From assembly GCF_043290135.1 (NCBI RefSeq), contig NC_134702.1, positions 77,790,417-77,854,416 on the forward strand: a stretch of DNA of 64,000 bases. Reading direction: 5' to 3'. Positions 1 to 10,023 of this stretch are shown piece after piece. The notes beneath the pieces were generated by a model that worked only from the letters and a program-made list of their open reading frames with translations, was not told the origin of the DNA and did not search any database. The translations under genes and the position numbers were made by a program. Origin of the DNA: Rhipicephalus microplus (taxonomy: Eukaryota; Arthropoda; Arachnida; Ixodida; Ixodidae). The first letter of the stretch is position 1, and the number at the start of each line of letters is the position of its first letter.

Positions 1-4
1 TGCG

Positions 5-268
5 ATGGCGACTACTCCTCTCCCATCTGCGGCACGCAGCGCACCTCGTCCACGGGAACCGACAGCTACCTATCTGCCCCCAGGAGCACGTAGCACACAT
101 CACTATGTGGAGCGTAGGCCCAGGAAAAGTGACGTCTGGCGTGATCACGAGCGCAGGCCTCTGTGTTTTCATTGTGGGGAAGCGGGTCATCTGTACAGAT
201 TCTGTCCTTACCGACAGGCTGGATTAAGAGGCTTCCCGTCATATGCACCGTGCCCCCGAAACGGCTAA
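5..268 (+). pseudogene. gag: Gag nucleocapsid remnant with CCHC zinc knuckle
   Basis: The frame is open from the window edge to a stop at 266-268, and only the C-terminal part of Gag is present. A retroviral-type zinc knuckle is visible with Cys54, Cys57, His62 and Cys67 (C-x2-C-x4-H-x4-C), the module that binds element RNA in the virus-like particle. Arg/Ser/Pro-rich basic sequence continues in another register to about 450, as expected between the knuckle and the protease, but several stops interrupt it. The upstream capsid part is cut off by the window. Confidence 0.75.
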
Positions 269-559
269 CGACCAGCGGAGATTGAGGAGTACTTGTCGAC
301 GCGCCAGAACTCGCCACCTCTACGCCAACATCGGTCACGGTCACCATCGCCTATGCGCTACCGGTCATCCAGCCCACGTGAACCTCCAAGACAGCCTGGT
401 CATCGCTCTCCAAGTCCACACCCGGAAAACTGAAGCAAGCGACCTGTGGAGGTGAGGCCGCTGATAGCGTGAGTTACGAAGATCCTCCAATGTGGTTTGA
501 GGGTGATGACGGTGTATTTCCGGTGCAGCAACGGGTGCAGCAACGAAAACGTTACTTAA

Positions 560-1114
560 GATTTGCGGTTGAGAATGGAAGGATGGGAGCTGAATGGCTT
601 AGTCGACACTGGTGCTGATTATTCAGTGATAAGTTACAAGATGGCGAAAAAGCTAAACAAAGTTGTGACACAGTGGAGTGGATCGCAGATACGCACGGCA
701 GGCGGTCACATTATTACGCTCCTTGGCAGATGCACTTAAAGACTTGAAATACGGGGCTTTATTTACGTGGCCGATTTCATTGTGCTGCCAGAATGTTCAA
801 GAGAACTCATTATAGGAATGGATTTTTTGCGAGCTAATGGCGCCGTAATTAACCTGCGTAGGTCCAGCGTGTCGTTTTCGACTGAACGAGCTGTACCTGT
901 GGAGGAATCTGAGAAACGACGCCTAACTGCTCTACGCGTTGTTCATGATGACTTAACTGTGCCGCCACGCTGCAGTGTAATGGTGCTCGTAGAAAATGAC
1001 GCATTGCACAACCGCGAAGGCATAGCAGATACAAATGTAGGGCTGTTTTTGAACCAAGGTGTCTACGTAGCTCGGGGTCTTGTTCATTCGACGAATGGCC
1101 ATGCAGATGTCCTA
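560..1114 (+). pseudogene. pol (PR): Retropepsin (aspartic protease) remnant
   Basis: A VDTGAD active-site motif is encoded from 602, with the catalytic Asp codon at 605-607. About 70 codons downstream in the same frame is the hydrophobic ELIIGMDFL motif of retropepsins. One stop codon (737-739) separates the two motifs. The frame then runs to a GHADVL motif ending at 1114, where homology to the family stops because of an insertion. The protease normally cleaves the element's own Gag-Pol polyprotein in the particle; this copy is dead. Confidence 0.8.
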
Positions 1115-1534
1115 CACGAAAGGATACTACACGAAAGGATAATTTTTGTAGAGCTCACTGAACTAGTTGATAAAGCTCTCCCATAGTAGAGTACCGAGTA
1201 CTCTAAATCGTTACCCACTCTTTCTAAACACAACTCACTTTTCGACCAACTTGGTGCTAAGCAGGGCCCGTTGAGTTGTTTTATATGATTTCATTTGTTA
1301 CATATCGTGCTTCATTGCATCTATTGTATCGTTATACCATTGTATCATGATATCGCATGGAGTTCTTGTGCACATATATGCCAACATTGTCATGTATATT
1401 AGAGCAAATGTCTTCACTGCAACGTAGTGATGTTAGTCGTGAAATATATAGATGTGCCGAAGTGTATGTGCCCTGTTACTGGAATGGTATGAAACCTTTG
1501 TGTTCTGTACATGCTGTAAATAATTTTTTTCTAA
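1115..1534. other. ~420-bp non-coding insertion between PR and RT
   Basis: Ty3/gypsy polyproteins of this type continue directly from the GHADVL motif into a VTNFS-like motif. Here the first ends at 1114 and the second (TNFSNEL) resumes at 1535 in the same frame. The intervening 420 bp is AT-rich and begins with a duplicated 15-mer (ctacacgaaaggata, 1112-1126 and 1127-1141). It contains a palindrome at about 1187-1205 (tagagtaccgagtactcta). CTA occurs at both edges, but no convincing terminal inverted repeats or longer target-site duplication is seen, so the inserted element type is unknown. Confidence 0.55.
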
Positions 1535-2540
1535 ACAAATTTCTCCAATGAACTTCAATACATCGCTCAAGGCACGGCTATTGCCTATTTACACGACTTC
1601 TGTATGGCGACCGAACTATGCAGCTTAACGACGTCAACGACTCGACCAGTGGCCTGCAACATCGACACATCCGTGACCGTCAACCAGAGTCTTCCGGACA
1701 GTCAAAAGAAACAGATTTACGCCTTAGTAAAAGAATTCTCTGATTGCTTTTCAATTGCCTCGAAGGTCCAGCGCACGTCAATCGCGAAACACAGAATTAT
1801 AACGCAAGATGACACGAGGCCTATATGCCAGCATCCATATCGGTTGTCACAGAAAGAACAGGAAATTATCAAGAAGCAAGTGGAGCAGATGCTTTCGGAT
1901 GACGTCATCCAGCCTTCGAATAGTCTATGGGCGTCTCCCGTAGTGCTCGTTAAGAAGAAAGACAACACACTTAGATTCTGTGTCGACTACAGAAAACTGA
2001 ACAGTGTAACTAAACGAGATGTCTACCCCTTGCCACGTATCGATGATAGAGCGGTTGCGATCCGCGAAGTTTTTCTCCTCCTTAGATCTGAAAAACAGAT
2101 ATTGGCAAATAGAGCTCGACGAGCGGGACCGAGAAAAAACGGCATTCGTAACACCAGATGGCCTTTACGAATTCAAAGCGCTTCCATTCGGCCTCTGTTC
2201 CGCACCAGCGCCGTTCCAGCGAATGATGGACACTGTCCTCGCGGGATTGAAATGGCGGTCATGCCTAGTGTATTTGGATGACGTGGTGGTATTCTCTGCA
2301 ACGTTTGACAAACATCTAGAGCGACTACGCACAGTATTGGAAGCCATCCGGTCAGCGAAATTGACAATCAAACCCGAAAAATGCCACTTCGGCTTCGAAG
2401 AGCTGCGATTCCTTGCACATGTCATTAGTTCCGAGGGTGTTCGTCCTGATCCCGAAAAGACAGTCGCTGTTCAGAGGTTCCCTACACCCAGAGACAAAAA
2501 GTCAGTGCGTCGATTTTGGGTTTATGTGCCTATACTATAG
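1535..2540 (+). pseudogene. pol (RT): Ty3/gypsy reverse transcriptase remnant
   Basis: The N-terminal half (1535 to ~2045) shows the gypsy RT fingers, including the [10 protein letters not shown] and [10 protein letters not shown] motifs and the PLPRIDD segment. A frameshift near 2041-2046 moves the frame. The palm then reads through [18 protein letters not shown] and YLDDVVVFS, where the two Asp of the YLDD box form the catalytic site. A second frameshift near 2515 passes the connection domain to the next frame. The product would copy element RNA into cDNA, but with two frameshifts no intact enzyme is made. Confidence 0.93.
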
Positions 2541-3100
2541 GCAATTTGTGGAAAACTTCTCAAAGATTGCAAAACCTCTTACAAAACTAACAAAAGACCA
2601 CGTGCCCTTCACATGGGAAAGCGAACAACAGAAAGCTTTTGACGAATTAAGAAAACGACTACAAGGTTCACCAATACTTGCCCATTTTTATGAGGCAGCG
2701 GACACTGAAGTCCATACCGATGCCAGCAATGCTGACCTCGGCGCCATCCTTGTCCAGTGGCAAAATGGTCAAGAGAAAGTGTTAGCCTATGCCAGCCGGA
2801 AACTATCAAAAGCTGAGACAAACTACTCTGCAACTGAAAAAGAGTGCCTCGCAGCCATCTGGGCAATAAACAAGTTTCGACCCTACCTTTATGGTAGACC
2901 ATTCAGAGCTGTCAGTGACCACCATGCTCTATGCTGGCTGGCAAATCTCAAGGACCCGTCAGGTCGACTAGCAAGATGGTGCCTTAGGCTGCAGGAGTAT
3001 GACATTACGGTCGTGTACGAATCTGGAAGGAAACGCAGCGATGCCGACTGCCTGTCACGCTCTCCCGTCGATCCAAGTGTACCTGAAGAAGAAAACTTCC
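2515..3100 (+). pseudogene. pol (RH): RT connection and RNase H domain remnant
   Basis: The frame resumes with the YRQFVENFSKIAKPLTKLTK segment typical of gypsy elements downstream of RT. An RNase H domain follows, with acidic residues visible in the motifs VHTDAS, TEKECLA and VSDHHAL and a C-terminal DADCLSR motif. RNase H removes the RNA strand during reverse transcription. This segment has no internal stop and is contiguous in frame with the integrase N-terminus. Confidence 0.9.
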
Positions 3101-4404
3101 CGTTTCTAGGCGTTGTCGACGCATCCGAAATCGCTCAACAACAACGAGGTGACCCGGATTTGCTGGCGCTTATACAACACCTGCACGGTCTCGACGTTCA
3201 AATCCCTCGCATATTCTCCAGAGGGCTCTCCACGTTCTTCCTTCGAGGAAGTGTCATTTACAGGAGGAACTTCGAACCTAATGGTGAAACGTTTTTACTA
3301 GTCGTGCCCACAGCCATGCGAGAGGAAATTCTTCACGCATGCCACGACGAGCCAACATCTGGACACATGGGTGTGAGCCGAACATTCGCCAGGATTCGCC
3401 TGAAATACTATTGGCCTAAGTTGCTCGCATCAGTGCAGCGCTACGTGAACACTTGCCGTCAATGTCAACGGCGCAAAACTCCACACGTAAAACCAGCCGG
3501 CCTTCTCCAACCAATAGACTCTCCGGATGCCCCATTCCAACAAGTCGGTATGGACTTCCTAGGACCTTTCCCGACATCGTGTGCAGGCAAGAAATGAATA
3601 GTCGTAGCCACAGACTATCTGACCCGTTATGCTGAGAGTGACTCTCTGTACAGTGCGACGGCTGCCGAAGTGGCCAAGTTCTTTGTGAACAATTTAGTGC
3701 TCAGACATGGTGCGCCCATCGTCGTTATTACGGATCGGGGCACCGCATTTACTGCAGACCTAATGCAATGCCTGATGCGCATGACAAATACCGATCACAG
3801 AAGAACAACAGCGTATCACCCTCAGTCAAATGGCTTAACCGAACGCCTCAACAGAACTCTGACTGACATGCTATCAATTTATGTCGATGTTGAACATAAA
3901 CAGTGGGATGAAATATTACCCTACGTAACATTCGCATATAATACAGCCGTTCAAAAAACAACCCACGTTACCCCTTTCGAACTAATATTCGGCCGAAGAG
4001 TGACCACCCCGCTGGATGCCATGTTACCACTACAGGACGAAAGCAGCTATCCACCTGACTTAGATGACGTCTTGCAAAGAGCCGAAGAAACATGGCAAAT
4101 GGCAAGATACCGAATACGCCACCAACAGCACGTCCATTCTAGTCGGTACAACAAGCGACGCAGTGACGCACTTTATCATCCGGGTGACAAAGTGTGGATA
4201 TGGATGCCAGTGCGCCGCCGCGCACTCTCTGAAAAGCTTCTTTGCTGATACTTCGGCCCTTATCAAGTACTCAACCGTATCAGCAACGTCACTTATGAAG
4301 TCAGATCCGCTGGACACGTGAGTTCAAGACGCCGCAATCCCACGGAAGTGGTACACGTAGTCCGCATGAAGCCCTATCATGACAGATCGTCGAAAAACAA
4401 GTGA
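3100..4404 (+). pseudogene. pol (IN): Ty3/gypsy integrase remnant (HHCC + DDE)
   Basis: The zinc-binding HHCC domain is seen in the segment HDEPTSGHMG followed by CRQC. The catalytic triad is present: Asp in GMDFLGPF (codon 3553-3555), Asp in VITDRGTAF (3733-3735) and Glu in NGLTERLN (3841-3843). A stop at 3595-3597 lies just after the first Asp and a second stop at 4246-4248 lies in the C-terminal region. Both are followed by continued homology in the same frame (for example FGPYQVL after the second). The frame ends at 4402-4404. No chromodomain was recognised. Confidence 0.9.
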
Positions 4405-4439
4405 GAGTGCGCATGTATATTTTCACTGTCTTAAGCATC

Positions 4440-4720
4440 GGGACGATGCGTCTGAGGAGGGAGATAATGCTGCGACAGGTTGGCCACGTTCAAGTAGCCT
4501 GCCACAATTATCGTGGCACCAGCACCAGCAAGACCCGGCTGGCATGCGCCACGCGTTCGTGCGCTCCGGCAACGAGGAAGAGGAAGATAGTTGGATTTGT
4601 GCCACTCGGCTACTCGGACTTGACGACCATAGACTTTAGAATCGTGGGCACAAGTTCGCCCTAATAAAGACGCTTGTTTTTTTTTTTTAACCTGTCTGCC
4701 TCAGCATCGCTGCAATATTT
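4440..4720 (+). repeat. Candidate 3' LTR of the gypsy element with polypurine tract
   Basis: A purine-rich run (gaggagggagataa, about 4450-4465) directly precedes a TG dinucleotide where an LTR could begin. An AATAAA polyadenylation signal lies at 4663-4668, followed by T-rich DNA. The 3' boundary is uncertain and no 5' LTR is available for comparison, so this is inferred from position only. Confidence 0.4.
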
Positions 4721-5309
4721 ATCAGCAGCTTCATATACAGGTTCTACAGCAGGCATTAACGTGAGTGCCAGGGTTAGACGTCCCTTTATAGTTGTCTAAC
4801 AGAGAGAGAGAGAGAGAGAGAGGGGGGTGGGGGTCTAGTCAACGCGAAACAAGCTCCATACATTGACTTTGTAGGAGGTGGGCACTAGATCCCTGCGCAC
4901 GCCATAGGAATCTTGTGTATGCAATCCAAAATGAGGAGCACTTAGCTATTTTAGGCTTTTCTGGCTCTCCCGCATATAATGAAGAATTTGGGCTGCGCTT
5001 GCTCGCTTATTAGGTTGTGAGCTGCTATGAATGGTGCATCCGTAAATCCATCGCGCGTCCTTGAAAGTGCGAAAGGAGAGGGAAAAAGAAAACGACATAG
5101 TTTGTTGTGTGACGCAGAACGTGAAGTAAAAGGTATACTCATGTGCACTTCAAGCGTCACTTTATCATGCTGAAGATAGGCGCCAGGGCACTGATATCTC
5201 CGCAATAGTTCCGCGATATCTGCCATTCCAGAAACCAGGACAGCAGTGCTCGGTGCATGCTGTCGTTGAATGATACCCGCATTGAAATGCTTGCGCAGGC
5301 GCACGGAGA
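4721..5309. other. No gene recognised; (AG)n at 4801-4822
   Basis: This spacer between the gypsy element and composite repeat A contains an 11-unit AG microsatellite followed by a G-rich run. No coding or mobile-element homology was recognised in the rest. Confidence 0.5.
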
Positions 5310-6880
5310 CACAAAAGGGAACAAAAAAATTGGCAGATTTCACGTACAGTGGAAATCGATGATATGCGAAGTACGAATAAGAAATTTTCATTTGTCACTC
5401 TAAAGTCAGCACAACGTTACGAGGTGGAAGTAAATGATGCTGTACATGATTTCCGTGTCATGATTATTATGTTTGTATGTGTTGTTTACCTTCGCCATCT
5501 AATCACGTCACGTGATACCAAATTTAGTATATGTGGAGCTAGCGAAACGGCCACGAGCACGCTATGAGCGTGGTATGTTGTCATGTTCTTACATGACACG
5601 CGTGTCAGGATTATCATGTTTGCACCATTCATATCTTTCGTCATTCATTGACGTCACGTAACACCAAATTTGGTGTATCTGGAGCTAGCAAAACGGCCGC
5701 GAGAGCGTCATGAAGGGCCCAATATACTCCTATGTATCGCTGACGCGCGCGCACGCTGGGCACAGCGACGCAACGTTAGCAAAACGCGAGCACTCTATAG
5801 TCTGACGCCAGGCGCGACCAGCGTCCGTCCGCGCGGCTTGATGGCAACTTGCGCGAAATGTGACATGCTGCATATTGCGCCAATGCACTCCCTCTTTTCG
5901 TGACGGAGGGACGCAGGACGTGCTGAAACGCGCATGCTTCAAAGCAACGCAGTGCGGCACGTGCCTGCGAGTATATGGCAGGACCGGCGCCCGGCGTGGC
6001 AACGCCGGCGTGACGCGACGAAATGAACGCCGGCGAGCACGTGCACCGCGTCATGTCGAAATGTATTGGCGCCTTGACTGTGGCATGTAGTCATGACATG
6101 ACACGAATCTCATGATTATCATGTTTGCACTAGTCACATACCTTTGTCATCCATCGGCTTCACGTAACACCAAATTTGGCATATGTGAAGCTAGCGAAAC
6201 GGCCGTGAGCGCTTCATGAGCATAGCATGTAGTCATGTTGTTACATGACACGCATCTAATGCTTATCACGTTTGCACCAGTGTCATACCTTCGTCACTCA
6301 TTCACGTCCCGTAATACCAAATTTGGTATAAGTGAAGCTAGCTTAACGGCCGCCAGTGCATCATGAGCGTGGCATGTAGCCATGTTGTGACATGTCACGC
6401 ATCTCAGGATTATCATGTTTGCACCTATCACATACCTTCGCCATCCATTCCTGTACTGTAATACCAAATTTGGTATATGTGACACCTAGTGAAATGGCCG
6501 CGAGCGCATCATCAGCGTGGCATGTAGTCGTGTTGTTACATGACGTGCAAGTCATGATTTTCATGTTAGGTTCTGTCGCTTGTGTTCGCCATGCAATCAT
6601 GCCATACCATACTTGTTTTGAAGCATGCTATGTGAAGAAAATTTCCGCAAGACCTGCAGCACCATGAAATGTAAATCATGACGTTCATGGCATACTTATC
6701 ACCATTTTCATTTTCATGACTAGTCAAATATGTTCTTCATGCAGTCATGCTATGCCATAGCAAGTTCGGTACCGATGCCAATATTGAAACAGCCCAGACA
6801 GCTAAAAGTCGTAGGTGGCTAGATAGATAGATAGATACGCTCAAAGTCGCTGAAGTTCGGCAAGAAATGCTTCGCATTTA
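5310..6880 (+). repeat. Composite dispersed repeat, copy A (~145-bp tandem units plus GC-rich spacer)
   Basis: A degenerate unit of about 142-152 bp recurs, each with the core taccaaatttggtatatg, a 'gctagcgaaacggccgcgag' segment and 'gtagtcatgttgttacatga'. Cores start near 5516, 5663, 6168, 6315, 6462, 6604 and 6756, with the last two most diverged. Between the second and third units sits a ~350-bp GC-rich spacer (5716-6075). The element ends with a short GATA run (6821-6837) and the terminal motif tcaaagtcgctgaagttcgg followed by caagaaatgcttcgcat. Copy B (21575-24371) has the same order of parts, so this is one mobile or amplified unit and not a local satellite. No coding capacity was found. 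Confidence 0.8.
5716..6075. repeat. GC-rich spacer of composite copy A
   Basis: This CpG-rich block begins with gggcccaatatactcc and ends near gcgccttgactgtggca. It is colinear with 23057-23460 in copy B, apart from a segment where copy B has a long hairpin and copy A does not. No reading frame with recognisable similarity was seen. Confidence 0.65.
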
Positions 6881-6885
6881 AAAAC

Positions 6886-7645
6886 GCAAGGCCTGCTCAG
6901 AAGGCGCAGCACAGTCACAGCGAAAGCTAGAAGAGTGGCCTTTCAGAGCTTTTTCTAAACACTCACCAGGTAACTACTGCAAGCACACTTGCTCGATACC
7001 CACTAGGTCATTATTAATAAATTTATTTGGGTAGTAGGCCGGCATTCGTTATGCTATGTTTTGTCATTCTTCCGAAAAGCGTGGTATCCGCTAAACACTT
7101 GCAAGGAAGTCTGTGTCAATTGTTCATGTAGTGGCTGAGAGATGAGGAATTATGGCTGAAGTGGGTATGCGCCACAGTTAATAGGTGAACAAGAAAAAAG
7201 CTTTTGTGATGGGTTGTTGGACGACCCACTCGTTACGCTATCCGCATTGTGCGACAACTGGTTGTTCTTTCGATGGTTTTAAAACGCTTTATAAGTCGTA
7301 TTTACGCGATGGCTTTCCCGACATCAAGCCTGCCTCAGGCAAGTTTCAGAAGAAGTTCCAAGCACCAGTGTAGCTCAGTGGTAGAATACTGGGCTGGCAC
7401 CTAGCGGATCTGGGGCCGAGTCCCACTGTGTCATTAATGCTAGGTCAAGCCTGCATAGTTCGACAACAAGTTACAAGCACCGGCGTAACTCAGATAGAAT
7501 ACCCAGCAGACCCTGGTTTGAGCCCCACCGTGTAATTAGTGCTAAATTTTTTTTAAATTTCTAGCGATGCGGTTACGGACACCGGCGGCGGCAGACAACT
7601 GCGCGAGACCCGAGTTGTGATTTCATAACAGCTTTCGCTGTAAAA
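6886..7645 (+). repeat. Dispersed repeat, copy P, with inverted acagcgaaagct motifs near both ends
   Basis: The motif acagcgaaagct lies near 6916 and its reverse complement agctttcgctgt near 7630, which bracket the element. A second copy (Q, minus strand, 33820-35170) shares the whole order of sequence, including the flanking aaggcgcagcacagtc. Inside are two tRNA-like modules (7362-7432 and 7476-7531). There is no transposase frame. It could be a MITE-like DNA element or a Helitron-like element with a terminal hairpin (acagc-tttc-gctgt); the sequence does not decide. Confidence 0.65.
7362..7432 (+). repeat. tRNA-like module inside dispersed repeat P
   Basis: The segment has an A-box-like tagctcagtggtagaat and a B-box-like gggccgagtcccactg at tRNA spacing. 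A second, shorter copy lies at 7476-7531 (cggcgtaactcagatagaat ... tggtttgagccccacc), 110-118 bp downstream, so the module was tandemly duplicated. The matching region in copy Q is at 34627-34700 on the minus strand. It is a repeat part and not a functional tRNA gene, because the stems do not pair well. Confidence 0.6.
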
Positions 7646-7800
7646 CTAACGCAAAATTGCGTCCGTGTACGTGTGTTTTCTTCCGTGTCCCCGTGGACCC
7701 GCGCAAACATTTCAAGATGGATACGTTCCAACTATATAGGCCGAATCGAAGTTTTCCTTGTATGACACACCGTTGTGCGCTCTGTTCCTCGAACTATGTA

Positions 7801-8045
7801 TTGATTTGATTGATATGTGGGGTTTAACGTTCCAAAGCGAGAAGATTATGAGAGATGCCATAGTAGAGGGCTCCGGAAGTTTCGACCACCTGGGGTTCTT
7901 TAACGTGCACCCAAATTCGAGCACACGGGCTTACAGCATTTTCGCCTGCATAGAAAATACAGCCGCCGCAGCCGGGATTCGATCCTGCGACCGGCGAGTC
8001 AGCAGTCGAGTACCTTAACCACTACAGACCACCGTGGTGGGGCAC
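7801..8045 (-). mobile_element. Ruka-like tRNA-derived SINE, full length
   Basis: Read on the minus strand it has the tRNA-like head (B-box-like ggatcgaatcccgg), the conserved body (gggtgcacgttaaagaacc, ctctcataatc) and a tail of CAAT-type repeats at the left edge. It is flanked by a 12-bp target-site duplication with one mismatch (tcgaactatgta at 7789-7800, tcgtactatgta at 8046-8057). SINEs of this kind are transcribed by RNA polymerase III from the internal A and B boxes and mobilised by LINE machinery. The copy is moderately diverged. Confidence 0.9.
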
Positions 8046-8057
8046 TCGTACTATGTA

Positions 8058-8672
8058 TAACAGGTAACCACTATTCGTTCTTTTTTCCTGATTGTGGCAC
8101 GTCTCGGTGACATATGCATAAATGTTAATCATTTCTGTCCTATCAATAAAGTGTTGCAAGTCAGCGCTGCATGTGCGTCGCCCTTCCTTATCGCCGTATT
8201 ACTTTGCGCCGTGTTCCAAACGAAAAGGCGCAGAGAATTCCGAAACACAGCCGATAACACAACCTGCCCATGACTTGTGCACTTTGTTTGTCGTCTTTCG
8301 TTCAGTAATGCGCTGTTGCACCGAAAGAAACCCTGTGAATCAGTGCGATATGCCCGACCAGAAAGTTCCTTTTCAAGTCGGAGCATGCTCCTCTAAACGT
8401 TTTTTTCTTCTTTTCAATAAAGTTTTCCTTGCATGCTTACAGCGCACTCTTGGTGACAATGTGCATGCGCTTTGAAGACGTGGACAAAGTTCAGATGAAA
8501 CACACCTAGCGCAAATTTCAACTTCTTTAATCGCGCTTCCCGTCTTATATTTGTGCGCGTCTTGAACGCGCGTCCACATCGTCCGATCATGAAGAAAGAA
8601 CTGGTCCAACTGAGTGCGCTGACATCCTGTTGGCGTTTCTTTCACCCCTAGTGGAACAGTGGTGAGTAGCGG

Positions 8673-8675
<3 letters not shown>
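8058..8675. other. No gene recognised
   Basis: Unique-looking sequence. Short open stretches occur but none resembles a known domain, and no promoter or repeat structure is evident. Confidence 0.4.

Positions 8676-8768
<93 letters not shown>
8676..8768. repeat. (TA)n microsatellite
   Basis: About 46 uninterrupted TA units. Apparent Tyr-Ile reading frames through it on both strands are artefacts of the repeat. Confidence 0.98.
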
Positions 8769-8770
<2 letters not shown>

Positions 8771-9202
8771 ACATTGTTGCTGGCCGCAGCTTCTACCGCG
8801 GGTTAGCTAGAAGTTTCCGTTCACGCTCGATATATAGCACAAGGACGAGCAATACGGCCATGCTTGGTAGGATTACGACGTCAGTCTTTGCATATTTTCC
8901 CAGAAAATGGCAGTCGCGGCGACCGCGTGAGAGTTTCGGACAAGTGGGATTCTCCTGTACGTTTTTGCTGTAGCTAACTGAAAGCCCAGCCATCTTCGCG
9001 GTGAAAAAACAATGGGGGCGTATGCCAGTCTGAGTAACTTCGTCCGTCAAAGAGAGCGAAGCTGCATGCGCGAGGTTTGACCCGTCCCTACAGCCCGCAA
9101 TACGAACACAACTTCGTCATTCGCATGGACGACTGATGTTTCATGTCTATATGCCCTTTTCTTGCAGGAAATTCACCCAGTGAGCAAATTTATACGCTGC
9201 AG

Positions 9203-9395
9203 CCATAGCAGAGGCCTCGTCAAATTTCGACCATCTGGAGTTTTTTTTTTTTTTTAGCATGCACCGACGTCGCACAGTGTATATGGGCGTTTAGCATGTC
9301 GCGCCTCTATCGTAACGTGACTACTGCGGCTGGGATCGAAATCCCGACCGTCAGGTACCAGGTGCTCCGATGCGCGCCAGACTACTAGAATGGGA
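9203..9395 (-). mobile_element. Highly diverged SINE copy
   Basis: The minus strand shows decayed versions of the SINE body: tttcgaccatctgga (9225), the head region gcggctgggatcgaaatccc and a ccaggtgctccgatg segment. A T16 run interrupts the body. No target-site duplication can be read, so this is an old insertion. Confidence 0.55.
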
Positions 9396-9619
9396 ACGTT
9401 CTAGGGGTCTACATGTGCGAATCGAGGTACCTGACGCGTGACGTCATGGCAAGGACGAAAGAGCGAAGTTCTGCGCGAGCCGTATAGGTGCTGAAACGAA
9501 ATTACACGCATCATTCCGCCCTAAATTTTCGCAATTCAATCCGTAGGTGCTGTGCGCTGCTCGCAGAGTGAAACGCGACATTACAAAATTCACTATATCA
9601 AGTAGTATGCTCGATTGGT

Positions 9620-9814
9620 TGAGGGATAACCAGGCTATGACGCCGGGAATATGGCCCCAATATATCTGGGGTTTACGCCACAGAGAGAAGGAATGTAGGA
9701 AAGGTAGGGAGGTTAACTAGACCTCCCTACCTTTCCTACATTCCTTCTGTCTGTGGCGTAAAACCCAGATATATTGGGGCCATATTCTCGGCGTCATAGC
9801 CTGGTTATCCCTCA
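9620..9814. repeat. Foldback: inverted repeat with two 94-bp arms
   Basis: The left arm (9620-9713) and right arm (9721-9814) are reverse complements with about three mismatches and a 7-bp loop (taactag). The arms read tgagggataaccaggctatg at the outside and aaggtagggaggt at the centre. The inner motif aggtagggaggttaac resembles the 3' end of the RNase H LINE seen at 13360, so LINE 3' sequence may have seeded the structure. Confidence 0.9.
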
Positions 9815-9837
9815 CAAAGCGACGATATGATTAGGAG

Positions 9838-10023
9838 GTACACCGCATGGGAGGGCTCCGGAAATTTGGCCCATCTGGTGTTCTTTAACGTGCACTCGCA
9901 TGGCACAGTGCACGGGCCTCTATACCGTTTCACCTCCATCGTGATGCGACCGCCGTGACAGGTATCGAACCCGCCACCTTCTAGTCAGCTGCCGAGCAGT
10001 GTAGCCACCGTTCCGCTGAGGTG
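9838..10023 (-). mobile_element. Diverged SINE copy
   Basis: Minus-strand SINE body with gggctccggaaatttggccc, gttctttaacgtgcac and a degenerate tRNA-like head (aggtatcgaacccgccacc). It starts about 25 bp after the foldback. The tail and target-site duplications are not recognisable. Confidence 0.65.

Larger units (their letters stand above)
1..4720 (+). mobile_element. Ty3/gypsy LTR retrotransposon, 5' end outside window, inactive
   Basis: The domains run in order: nucleocapsid zinc knuckle, retropepsin, reverse transcriptase, RNase H, integrase zinc finger and DDE core. The RT-RNase H-IN order with an LTR-type tail defines Ty3/gypsy. The reading frame is broken by a stop near 737, a ~420-bp insertion at 1115-1534, frameshifts near 2041-2046 and 2515, and stops at 3595-3597 and 4246-4248, so this copy cannot make its polyprotein. 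The last in-frame codon lies before the stop at 4402-4404. A purine-rich stretch near 4450 and an AATAAA at 4663 suggest that a 3' LTR follows. The 5' LTR and primer-binding site are not in the window, so LTR identity cannot be tested here. Confidence 0.93.

Noticed and set aside
5400..6760. CRISPR-like array
   Set aside because: The ~145-bp units are diverged tandem repeats without constant short repeats and unique spacers, and the genome is clearly eukaryotic.
7362..7432. Possible tRNA gene
   Set aside because: A and B boxes are present, but arms do not pair well, the module is duplicated, and it recurs inside a dispersed repeat (copy Q).
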